64,000 nt of DNA from Syntrophus sp963665935 (GTDB lineage Bacteria; Desulfobacterota; Syntrophia; Syntrophales; Syntrophaceae), in assembly GCA_963665935.1 (NCBI GenBank), contig OY762510.1, forward strand, positions 62,001 to 126,000, given 5' to 3'. Position 1 is the stretch's first letter; each line of letters opens with the position of its first letter. Shown one piece after another: positions 9,501 to 16,825 of the stretch. The notes below the pieces were generated by a model, which made no database searches, had not been told where the DNA came from, and was given only the letters and a program-made list of their open reading frames with translations. Position numbers and translations under genes: made by a program.

Positions 9501-11489
9501 CCCGCTGGTATCTCTCACCATGACCTGATGCAGATCGTAGACATTGCCGAAACCTCGTAAATCCGGCAGGACGGCGATATCCGCCGGAACATCCAGCGTT
9601 TCAGCAGTAATCGTAAACATTTTATCCGCCCGAAACCAGACATCAGCCGCAGTTCCTGACGTGCCGTCAGTCCTTTGATAGGAACCAATCTGCTTATGGG
9701 CATTACCGTTTTCATCAACCAGACTTGAATCTGAAAAACCGGTATTGATTGAGGCAATTCCCATCTCCGAAAGGGTTTTAAGCTCATTCGGGGTAGAATA
9801 ACCGTCTCCGTCCAAATCCTGCCATATCTTCAAGTTGGCGTATGCCGCATCATTTACATCGATTTTCCCGTCCGCATTGTCGTCCAGTTCTGCCAGTGCC
9901 TGGAAACCGTTGGCTGCCCTCGTTCCATTGGCCAGCAAAGTCTGATCGCCGAAGAGTTCCCGTCCACTATCGATTGTTCCATTGCCGTTCTTATCAAGGA
10001 CAAGCAGCCCATCCTCAGACTTCGCCCAACCCGTTTGTTCGGCAAAGCCGTTCCCGTCATGATCAAAGTACGCCCCGGATTTTACCCCGGCCGTTTCCAC
10101 CCCGTCCCCATCCAGATCTAAAATAATCGGGCTCAAGATGGTTTTTGCTGTGTTGAAAAGGCTACGGATCAGTTCCGCACCGTAAGCATCCGAAGCAACC
10201 AAATCAAGATATGCATTTACAGCTTCCATTGCATTGTTGCTGAAAAGAGACAGCTGATCGTTCAACCATTCAGCAACCTGATGACCAAGAGTATGTAAAC
10301 CAGTCAATTTGTCGGAGGTATAATCAACTGCCTTGCTGTAGAGAGCAACCAAGTCGACAATTTTTGCGGCTGCAAAGTTGAAGGTTTCTGTGAAAGCATC
10401 ACCAATGACTTTAATTGAATCCGACGAGATTTCAACGGCCTGCTCATAGGAATATTGAACTGCTTTGACAACTTCCTTCAATGCCATCACGGTATCTTCA
10501 ATGGCCTTGGTCGTCATTTCTGGATCATTCGTCATAGCCTTGATTCTCACACCCTCAGCAAGTGACGTGATTCCAACTATTGCAAGCCCAAGACGAACAA
10601 GCGGAGATAAATCTCTCACGTGATAACCATCGGCAAGAAGTGGATTTGGATAAAAGGCATTCAAGATCTGATTGAGCTCATTCTTGGACATCATACTCGC
10701 CCCAAGAAGCACACCACCAATCGCTCTACTCCATCCTTCTGAATCCGTTATCTTGCCGTCTATTCCAAAATATGTAAACACAGCGGCTATCCTCTGAGCC
10801 TGAGGAATATGGATATAATCAGGCGATTTGATAACTTGGGGAACCGTCAGGTTGTAGAAGTCATCCCAGGCTTGGTGAATGGCCACCAAACCTGCCTTGA
10901 GCGAGGTCATCTTGACTTCAAAGGTATTCCCACCCAGATGGCCACCGCCAAGACGAGAAACAATGTCAGAAGTACCAGATGAAGATGTGAAGAAATGGGA
11001 GGCATCGATTTGGCTGACAATTGTGTCAAATTTTCCAGAAGAATAATCAGTGGAGTGCATCTGTGCAATGCCATCCATGCCACCCAGTCCATTGAAGGTA
11101 CATAGCTTAACTTTGGCATGGTTTTCTGGATTTTCCTTTATGTAATCATATGCAGCGTACTGTGCGATTGCCCCGCCCAGGCTGTGACCGGTGAAAGAAA
11201 TATCAGTTGCACGAAGATCTTTCAGTGAATTTAACAACTGCGCCTTACTGTCTTCCCACTGCTTGTTCCCTAACGCAACATCAGCCGCTACATCCTGACC
11301 ATTCTGGCTACCTGCAAAGGATACGATATATTCATTCGTTCCCTTCTTTTGATAAATTGTATACTCAAAACCATTTTTGGCATCTTGAACATGGTCTTTA
11401 ATTTTGTATAGATCATCCGGTACCCTGTTATTGAAGTATGATGCGTTACTCGCCTTTGACATAATTCTTGATTCTTCAGTTGTAATCAT
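6600..11489 (-). CDS. RTX protein with N-terminal class 3 lipase domain (1629 aa)
   Basis: The N-terminal 250 residues are an alpha/beta-hydrolase of the lipase class 3 type. The nucleophile elbow GHSLGG is at 101-106 (Ser103). Asp175 in SGTSDIVSRL and a later His (184 or 205) are candidate partners. Residues about 455-590 hold calcium-loop repeats such as DLDGDGVET and DKNGNGTIDSGRELFGD, common in RTX exoproteins. From about 846 to 1490 there are nonapeptide GGxGxDxLxGG repeats alternating with HCBP-related segments (GDGEDRI...DTLEF...NWFSSDANYRLDRFKF). The lack of an N-terminal signal peptide fits type I secretion, but no HlyB/HlyD/TolC genes are nearby. The likely role is a secreted phospholipase or lipase. 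It starts 3 nt after the stop of a lipoprotein gene, so translational coupling is likely. Confidence 0.9.
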   Translation of the reverse strand: MITTEESRIMSKASNASYFNNRVPDDLYKIKDHVQDAKNGFEYTIYQKKGTNEYIVSFAGSQNGQDVAADVALGNKQWEDSKAQLLNSLKDLRATDISFTGHSLGGAIAQYAAYDYIKENPENHAKVKLCTFNGLGGMDGIAQMHSTDYSSGKFDTIVSQIDASHFFTSSSGTSDIVSRLGGGHLGGNTFEVKMTSLKAGLVAIHQAWDDFYNLTVPQVIKSPDYIHIPQAQRIAAVFTYFGIDGKITDSEGWSRAIGGVLLGASMMSKNELNQILNAFYPNPLLADGYHVRDLSPLVRLGLAIVGITSLAEGVRIKAMTNDPEMTTKAIEDTVMALKEVVKAVQYSYEQAVEISSDSIKVIGDAFTETFNFAAAKIVDLVALYSKAVDYTSDKLTGLHTLGHQVAEWLNDQLSLFSNNAMEAVNAYLDLVASDAYGAELIRSLFNTAKTILSPIILDLDGDGVETAGVKSGAYFDHDGNGFAEQTGWAKSEDGLLVLDKNGNGTIDSGRELFGDQTLLANGTRAANGFQALAELDDNADGKIDVNDAAYANLKIWQDLDGDGYSTPNELKTLSEMGIASINTGFSDSSLVDENGNAHKQIGSYQRTDGTSGTAADVWFRADKMFTITAETLDVPADIAVLPDLRGFGNVYDLHQVMVRDTSGQLQLLVQQFIAAADPAVRSGLMDRILFKWTGSDGVSPTSRGNFFDGRKLAVLEKMIGEDFLQDSKPDPGQAAISHLSDAYKILLESIYGRLMVQTHLKDLYSQITYSWDADASCIKGDLRGAINYIQNELNENYDSGKSILTEFVRTLRGMDVDEKTNFSSFYEAFASQSEELVQIIEEAGRNVVRLGPGNDTATQAGWKDLVYGYAGNDHLYSGGNSDKIDGGEGNDSLDGGAGEDTLLGGPGDDNLTGGSGNDLLIGGPGNDCLLGNEGSDTYQFSRGDGEDRIVNHDRGDTGVDTLEFTEDVIRRDVEFIMTAGNELSVRIKDTDEAININNWFSSDANYRLDRFKFSDGEVLTTAELVEKGYKVYGTSNSDSRTGSTSNDRMYGYEGNDSFNGGAGNDTLYGGPGDDNLTGGAGNDILIGGTGNDCLLGNEGRDTYQFTRGDGEDRIMNHDGGDSGVDTLEFTGDVKRGDVEFIMAPGNELDVRIKETGDVVHLSLWFSSDANYRLDRFKFSDGEILTTAELVAEGYRVYGTSGIDYRFGSTSNDRMYGYEGDDTLNGGAGNDTLRGGSGNDTLTGGTGNDILIGGAGNDCLLGNEGRDTYQFTRGDGEDRIMNHDGGDPGVDTLQFTGDVNRKDVEFIMTAWNELDVRIKDTGDVVHISQWFSSDDNYRLDRFKFSDGEILTTVELVAEGYRVYGTSGNDFRTGSTSNDKMYGYEGNDILKGSAGNDKLDGGVGADSMYGNVGNDVYVVDNIGDYVYEDPNEGIDTVQSSITYSLGSHVERLTLTGSAAINGTGNILSNVLTGNDAINILNTGAGNDTLDGRAGNDTLDGGVGSDTYLFRLGDGQDTLNDYSTFQEDVDILRLVDGIGQSDPVLVKQNEDLYLFLDKSSCVVVENQFSNADYGVECLEVGGGYYMKRADIENIVNAMSDINDDSEMDVLEKYEALQADLTYVGVLAESWQL
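7346..8830 (-). repeat. Three tandem 495-bp units inside the RTX gene
   Basis: The anchor AGCC(G/A)TACAT recurs at 7346, 7841 and 8336, exactly 495 bp (165 codons) apart. Each unit encodes an RTX nonapeptide block plus one HCBP-related segment. The copies differ at scattered bases, so they are not very recent, but the frame and length are kept exactly. Confidence 0.85.
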
Positions 11490-11492
11490 GGC

Positions 11493-12569
11493 TTATTTTT
11501 CTCTTTTACAGAAATTAATTACTTTGATCGTGCGATAGGGATTTTTTTGTGAGAAATACTCATTACTATGACGAGCATGGATAAAAGCAGCTCGGCAGCC
11601 GTCCGGTGATACACTAACCGCATGAATAGCGCCAACAATCAGGCGAATGGCCTTCTCCCCATTGGCGAGCCAAAGGCCATTGTCACCGGGATCGGTTGCT
11701 TTATATTGCTCCTGACCATATTGCACCATATACCCACATTTGAGAGGATAGATTCCACGTACATACCCCTTCATCATGGCCAGAGGATAGTCAATGCTCC
11801 TAAGGTTGCCATTACGCTCCAGTATCCAGAACGACCGAGTGTCAGGTTTTAGATAAACAGAACGTTTATCTCCAAAAATGACATACGCATCCAGAAATTC
11901 ACTATAGGACATGGAATATGCCAGGGAGAGATAAAAGGGCAACGGGGTACCTTTTGTTCCCGGCTTTTCATGATAAACCATTTTCCCTGGAGATGCGTCT
12001 GTGGAAAGCTCTATAAACTCGATATAATTCTCGCCCCTCAGTTTGTATTTGTGAGGAGCCTTAATAGGATCTCTACCAGAGGTATTCCCTGGCACCCAAT
12101 CACAGTCAAAAGAACTATCGATTCGCATATCCAGCCCTGGCGCAGGATGATCTTGCGGGTTTTCCACAGTGCCTTGGTAGATTGACGGTTCCCATTTCGG
12201 TTTTTTCCATTTCGGTCCACTGTCTTCTGTAAAAAGCACTTTCCCTTTCCGCACACATTTAAGCAAAGAAGCTTGATGATAAAAATCAACTTTTCCCGTA
12301 TCTGGATTCCAGACGGTCAAATGGTTAGCTAACGGAATTTTTCCAGTTGGTTTCAATGTTTTGTTCGTGATGAACAAAATATGATTGTTATCAATCCAAC
12401 CGGTCGATTCAATGCCGGCTTCCTCAGCCCATATGCCCGAATCGATAACCTTATATGGTGACTTGGAATCCTTAGTGCCGCATCCATTACAAATGAGCAG
12501 CAGGGCAGATAACAGGCAGGTTATAAACATCCTCTTAGTGTCGGTGAGTGGATTCCTGCCCATGGGCAT
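11493..12569 (-). CDS. Propeller-like lipoprotein, copy B (next to RTX lipase)
   Basis: A 358-residue exported protein. The frame opens at 12833, but homology with copy A begins at MPMGRNPL, so the ATG at 12569 is chosen; a weaker start is the ATG 13 codons on. A hydrophobic stretch ends in LLICNGC, an imperfect lipobox. The body has propeller-like pieces such as WIDNNHILFITNK, LTVWNPDTGKVDFYH and AVSVSPDGCRAAFIHA, resembling TolB/WD40 beta-propellers. I do not recognise a named family. It is very similar to copy A upstream. It ends 3 nt before the RTX lipase ATG, so the two are probably translated together. A role as immunity protein, chaperone or receptor for the lipase is inference only. 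Confidence 0.7.
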   Translation of the reverse strand: MPMGRNPLTDTKRMFITCLLSALLLICNGCGTKDSKSPYKVIDSGIWAEEAGIESTGWIDNNHILFITNKTLKPTGKIPLANHLTVWNPDTGKVDFYHQASLLKCVRKGKVLFTEDSGPKWKKPKWEPSIYQGTVENPQDHPAPGLDMRIDSSFDCDWVPGNTSGRDPIKAPHKYKLRGENYIEFIELSTDASPGKMVYHEKPGTKGTPLPFYLSLAYSMSYSEFLDAYVIFGDKRSVYLKPDTRSFWILERNGNLRSIDYPLAMMKGYVRGIYPLKCGYMVQYGQEQYKATDPGDNGLWLANGEKAIRLIVGAIHAVSVSPDGCRAAFIHARHSNEYFSQKNPYRTIKVINFCKREK

Positions 12570-12963
12570 TTTCTCATTCCATGCCCCCCAATGGCAGAGC
12601 ACTCGTAGTATGAAGTCACTGCACGAATCACCTGATCTATTTGTCGTGTTGATCACGTCGCATCCTCCTAAAAAAAGTTTCCTTGTAAATAGAACCATTA
12701 ATAAATGGCTGCATTTCATTAATATTGTCTCTCTATTAATTTTCATCATTCGTTCCGTATCCGAACAATTAAGGTAAAATTTCACCTTCACTTGAATCTG
12801 GAATTGATCGGGATAGATTGGCCTTGCACACACATAGGCGTGAAACTTTTGCTATTTTCTTGGTCAGTGTGAATTCAACTTTTGACCAGTTTGTGACAAG
12901 CCATCATAAATAGCGAGAAATCCTATCATCCCTAAACAAGGCACATCGTTTCTTCCAACGTTA

Positions 12964-14043
12964 TCATTGCTTATTCTCTCCTCCACAGCAATCAATCACT
13001 TTGACCGTCCGATAGGGTTTCGTCTGTGAGAAATATTCTTTAATATTATTTGCGTGGATAAAAGCAGCTTTACAACCGTCAGGTGAAACGCTTACGGATC
13101 CTATATCCCCAGTAATCAAGCGGACCGATTTTTCATTCTCAATGAACTGGAGACCACGATCAACATGGTGGGTTCCTTTATTCTCCTGGGAATATCGGGC
13201 CAGATAGCCCCTCTTTAAAGGATAGATTCTTTCCACATAGCCCTTCTGTATGGACTGTGGGTAGGGTACACTCTTTAAATTACCATCACGCTCAAGAATC
13301 CAGAACGACCGGGTGTCAGCTTTCGGGTAAACAGAACATTTATCCCCAACAATGACATACGCATCCAGAAAATCACTGTAGGAAATGTGATATGCCAGGG
13401 AGAGATAAAAAGGCAAAAGCATACCTTTTGCTCCCGGCTTTTCATGGTAAATCATTTTGCCTGGAGACGAGTTTGAGGGAAGCTCTACAAACTTGATATG
13501 ATTCTTGCCCTTCAGCTTGTATTGGTAAGGGGCCTTAATAGGAACTCTACCAAAGTTTTCCCCCGGCACCCAATCACAGTCAAAAGAACTATCAATTTGC
13601 ATATCCGGCCCTGGTGCTGGATGCTCTTGAGGGTTTTCTACTGTACCGCGATAGATCGTCGCTTCCCATTTTGGTGCTTTCCAATTCGGGCCACTATTTT
13701 CCCAAAATAACACTTCCCCTTTCCGCACACACTGAAAGCCGAAGGCTTGATGATAAAAATCAACCTTCCCGGAATTTGGATTCCAGACGGTCAAATGCGC
13801 AACCATCGGAATGCGCCTACTTGGTTTCAATGTTTTGTTCGTGATGAACAAAACATGATCGTTATCAATCCATCCCGTCGATTCAATTCCGGCTTCCTCA
13901 GCCCATATACCCGAATCGATAACCTTATATGGTGACTCGGACTCTTTAGTGCCGCATCCGGTACAAATGAACAGCAGGGTAAAGAACAGGCCGGCTATAA
14001 ACATCCTCGTAGTGCTGAGAAGTGGATTCCTACCCATTGGCAT
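12964..14043 (-). CDS. Propeller-like lipoprotein, copy A
   Basis: A 359-residue paralogue of copy B. The chosen ATG at 14043 (MPMGRNPLLSTTRMF) matches the conserved start and has GGGAAA just before it; a longer start at 14079 is possible. The signal segment ends in LLFICTGC, an imperfect lipobox. Shared pieces include DSGIWAEEAGIESTGWIDN, SSFDCDWVPG and SVSPDGCKAAFIHA. It lies 5' of copy B with a 394-nt gap to B's start, part of it duplicated leader DNA. No function can be named. The 470 nt between this start and fic (14044-14514) are AT-rich and hold the leader duplicate and a dyad, but no other gene that I can see. Confidence 0.7.
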   Translation of the reverse strand: MPMGRNPLLSTTRMFIAGLFFTLLFICTGCGTKESESPYKVIDSGIWAEEAGIESTGWIDNDHVLFITNKTLKPSRRIPMVAHLTVWNPNSGKVDFYHQAFGFQCVRKGEVLFWENSGPNWKAPKWEATIYRGTVENPQEHPAPGPDMQIDSSFDCDWVPGENFGRVPIKAPYQYKLKGKNHIKFVELPSNSSPGKMIYHEKPGAKGMLLPFYLSLAYHISYSDFLDAYVIVGDKCSVYPKADTRSFWILERDGNLKSVPYPQSIQKGYVERIYPLKRGYLARYSQENKGTHHVDRGLQFIENEKSVRLITGDIGSVSVSPDGCKAAFIHANNIKEYFSQTKPYRTVKVIDCCGGENKQ

Positions 14044-14383
14044 TTTCCCGATCAATTCCCCACCCATGACAAAATACATGTAATATTAGGCAACTGAACG
14101 CATCACCTGGGCTATTTTTCGTGTTGGTCACGTCGCATCCTCTGAATAAGTTTCTAATGTAAATCTCAACAATGATGAAGTGTATTGATAAACGGCAGCA
14201 TTTCATTAATTTGTCTCACCATGGATTTTCATCTTTCGTTCCGTAGCCTTCACGAATATTCAGAAATTTCACATTCAATTCAACTTTTGACCGAATAAAC
14301 CGTTATGATGACATTCTAAATAGACATATTCCTTTGATTCTGTCGTGGTATAAAAAATGACTTTAAGATGTGATTTGGGGCGA

Positions 14384-14422
14384 TACTGTATGGAGTTAAA
14401 AATATATCGGCAAAATACAGTA
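14384..14422. promoter_or_regulatory. Dyad TACTGTAT-N23-ATACAGTA upstream of fic
   Basis: Two perfect 8-base inverted arms, TACTGTAT and ATACAGTA, are separated by 23 AT-rich bases about 93 nt before the fic start codon. The CTGTAT/ATACAG half-sites resemble LexA half-sites, but the spacing does not fit a standard SOS box. It is a plausible operator for the fic-TOTE transcription unit. Confidence 0.4.
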
Positions 14423-14514
14423 CATTTAAATTGGAATCACTTCAATTTTTGATTGTAATTATTATTAATTTCAAGTATTTTTAACGGCATAAAAATCGGC
14501 AATCGGAGATAAAG

Positions 14515-15729
14515 ATGGTCTCTCAAATTCACTTAATGACGCCTCTCCTGCCGGAAGGGGCAGATGAACTTCAAGATCTTGCCTTGGAGGTAATCCAAAA
14601 ATCTGCCGCCCTCGGAAGCAGACAGCACCCTGTAACGCTCGATGCACTTCAGGATCTGCTTAGGATTATTAACAGTTATTATTCCAATCTGATTGAGGGA
14701 CACAACACCCATCCCCATGACATTGTCCGTGCCATGCAGCAAGAGTACGATTCAGAATCGGCCAAGCGCAATCTTCAGATGGAAAGCATCGCCCATATTA
14801 CCGTTCAGAAGGAGCTAGAAAAGCAACTACGGGAAGGGTCGGAAGTCAACGTTACCCATCAGGAATTTCTCTGCACTATTCATCGTGAGTTCTACCGGCA
14901 ACTGCCTGAGGAATTCCGAATTGTCACGAATCCGGAAACGGGCAGACAGAGTGCCGTCATCCCGGGAGAGCTCCGCGAAGAGTCTGTCAAGATGGGTTAT
15001 CACCACCCGCCGGAACATGACTCGCTCAAGGCGTTTCTCCATCGCTTCGCGGAGTTTTATGCACCGGACAGACATCATGGCGCACTGAAACTTGTTGCCG
15101 CTGCAGCTGCCCATCACCGGCTGATGTGGATTCATCCTTTTCTTGACGGCAACGGTCGAGTGGCACGCCTTTTCACCGAAGCCTACTTTCATCGAATTCC
15201 AGTTCATGGTTTCGGACTCTGGTCGGTGAGCCGGGGGCTGGCCCGTAGGAATGCCGATTATAAGTCTGCCTTGGCCTTAGCTGATTTACCCCGTCGCAAC
15301 GATCTGGACGGCAGGGGAAATCTTTCCAATGAAGTTCTGGTGCATTTTTGTCGCTTCTTTCTAGACATTTGTCTCGACCAGGTGGAGTACATGGGAAGCC
15401 TGCTTCGGCTGGAAGAGCTCGTTGAGCGTATCAGACGATATGTAGAACTACGCAACGCCGGAATGATCAATGGACCATCAGAAGGGAAAAAGCTGAGACT
15501 TGAATCGGCCCGAATGCTCCAGGAGGTTCTGGTAAAGGGCAAAGCAGCCCGGGGATCAGTCATTGCCGCGTCAGGTTTGAAAGAAAGGACAGGAAGAAGC
15601 CTCCTGGGACAACTGATCGACGAAGGATTGCTTGTTTCTGATACGCCGAAAGGCGATGTCCGCCTGGGTTTTCCGATTTCCGCCGCGGGGTGGTTTTTCC
15701 CCGATCTTTATCCTACGCGATCTCAATGA
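14515..15729 (+). CDS. Fic family protein with N-terminal inhibitory motif
   Basis: A 404-residue Fic-domain protein. The catalytic motif is complete: IHPFLDGNGRVARLF, with His207 and Arg218. Such enzymes usually transfer AMP from ATP to a hydroxyl of a target protein. Residues 57-62, SNLIEG, match the [S/T]xxxE[G/N] inhibitory helix that keeps Fic enzymes inactive, placed N-terminal as in class II. The C-terminal 100 residues look like a winged-helix unit (SARMLQEVLVKGKAARGSV). The start ATG has GGAG at good spacing. The TOTE gene begins 34 nt after its stop, so the two probably form an operon. The target is unknown. Confidence 0.9.
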   Translation: MVSQIHLMTPLLPEGADELQDLALEVIQKSAALGSRQHPVTLDALQDLLRIINSYYSNLIEGHNTHPHDIVRAMQQEYDSESAKRNLQMESIAHITVQKELEKQLREGSEVNVTHQEFLCTIHREFYRQLPEEFRIVTNPETGRQSAVIPGELREESVKMGYHHPPEHDSLKAFLHRFAEFYAPDRHHGALKLVAAAAAHHRLMWIHPFLDGNGRVARLFTEAYFHRIPVHGFGLWSVSRGLARRNADYKSALALADLPRRNDLDGRGNLSNEVLVHFCRFFLDICLDQVEYMGSLLRLEELVERIRRYVELRNAGMINGPSEGKKLRLESARMLQEVLVKGKAARGSVIAASGLKERTGRSLLGQLIDEGLLVSDTPKGDVRLGFPISAAGWFFPDLYPTRSQ

Positions 15730-15763
15730 AGTTCTTCCGATAAAAGACCATAAGGTCGCCATA

Positions 15764-16825
15764 GTGAATATTGACGAGTTGCTTGAAAAATATCGGGCAT
15801 TGCTTGCTGAAAACCGTTCCTTGCGGGAAGAAAACGAATTCCTGAAGGCACAGATTGGGATTACAACGCCCCCTCAACCGGATACACATCAGGATTCTGA
15901 AAATCCTTCGCCATCGGTTTTAAAGGCCCAGCAATCGTCACGGGAAAATTCGAGATCGGGAGTACCAGGCCCACCCGATCCGAACGAAAAAATCAGGCTA
16001 TTCATGTCCCTGTTTCAAGGGCGGAAGGATGTTTATGCCAGAAGATGGCAGAGCAGGACGGGCAGGTCGGGGTATGCACCGGTTTGCCTCAATGAATGGA
16101 AATCCGGCCTCTGTCGGAAACCGGCAGGGAAATGCGCTGACTGCAGCCATCCGGCTTACGAAGCCTTGGACGAAAAGGTCATCGAATCGCATCTGCGGGG
16201 CCAGATCGTTGCCGGCCTCTATCCACTCTGCCAGGATGAGACATGCCATCTTCTCGCCATTGATTTTGATGATGAAGGCTGGAAAGAAGACTGCACGGCA
16301 CTCCGGGCGGTCTGCACCGCTTTTGAAATCCCGATGGCCCTGGAACGATCCCGTTCCGGAAACGGGGCACATGCCTGGTTTTTCTTTGCGCATTCCATCC
16401 CGGCAAGCCTGGCGCGGAAGTTTGGTTCCGCCCTGCTGACCGGTGCCATGAACCGGAGACATGAACTGACCTTCAAATCGTACGACCGCTTCTTTCCCAA
16501 TCAGGACACCCTCCCCAAGGGAGGCTTCGGTAACCTGATCGCCCTTCCCCTCCAGAAGAAGGCCCGAGAAAAGGGTAACAGTGTTTTTGTAGATGAGAAC
16601 TTCCGTCCCTACGAAAACCAATGGGAGTTCCTGGCTGGCATCGGCCGATTGTCAGAGGAGGAGATAACCAGATTGATCCCGCAGCTGAGCCCTGGAAACG
16701 AGTTGGGAACGCTCCGGAAGGACGATGAAGAAGTCGAAAAACCTTGGGAATCCTTGCGAATGAACGTGTCCGGAAACGACTTCCCGCAAACCGTCTGGCT
16801 GGTTAGGCTTTTCTTTTACACTTAA
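15764..16825 (+). CDS. TOTE conflict-system primase domain, 5' part of gene interrupted by IS
   Basis: The open frame extends up to 15632, but the GTG at 15764 with AAGG upstream gives the family-like coiled-coil start NIDELLEKYRALLAENRSL, so it is preferred. Next is a zinc knuckle (CLNEWKSGLCRKPAGKCADC; cysteines at 108, 117, 124 and 127). Then come the archaeo-eukaryotic primase motifs: AIDFDDEG (Asp167/169), SGNGAHAWFF (His203) and LPKGGFGNLIALPLQ. Authentic sequence ends at VR (16807); the last five residues, LFFYT, come from the inserted IS. The protein thus lacks its helicase half. In intact relatives primase, helicase and PLD nuclease domains form one chain thought to act in defence or transposon conflict. 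Confidence 0.8.
   Translation: MNIDELLEKYRALLAENRSLREENEFLKAQIGITTPPQPDTHQDSENPSPSVLKAQQSSRENSRSGVPGPPDPNEKIRLFMSLFQGRKDVYARRWQSRTGRSGYAPVCLNEWKSGLCRKPAGKCADCSHPAYEALDEKVIESHLRGQIVAGLYPLCQDETCHLLAIDFDDEGWKEDCTALRAVCTAFEIPMALERSRSGNGAHAWFFFAHSIPASLARKFGSALLTGAMNRRHELTFKSYDRFFPNQDTLPKGGFGNLIALPLQKKAREKGNSVFVDENFRPYENQWEFLAGIGRLSEEEITRLIPQLSPGNELGTLRKDDEEVEKPWESLRMNVSGNDFPQTVWLVRLFFYT

Larger units (their letters stand above)
11493..14335 (-). repeat. Tandem segmental duplication of lipoprotein genes with upstream DNA
   Basis: The two lipoprotein genes match over their whole length. The non-coding DNA upstream of each also matches: TCACGTCGCATCCTC near 14127 and 12653, GGCAGCATTTCATTAAT against GGCTGCATTTCATTAAT, and AATTCAACTTTTGACC near 14278 and 12872. 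The offset is about 1.4-1.47 kb. So the duplicated unit included the gene and its leader, not the coding frame alone. Confidence 0.75.
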
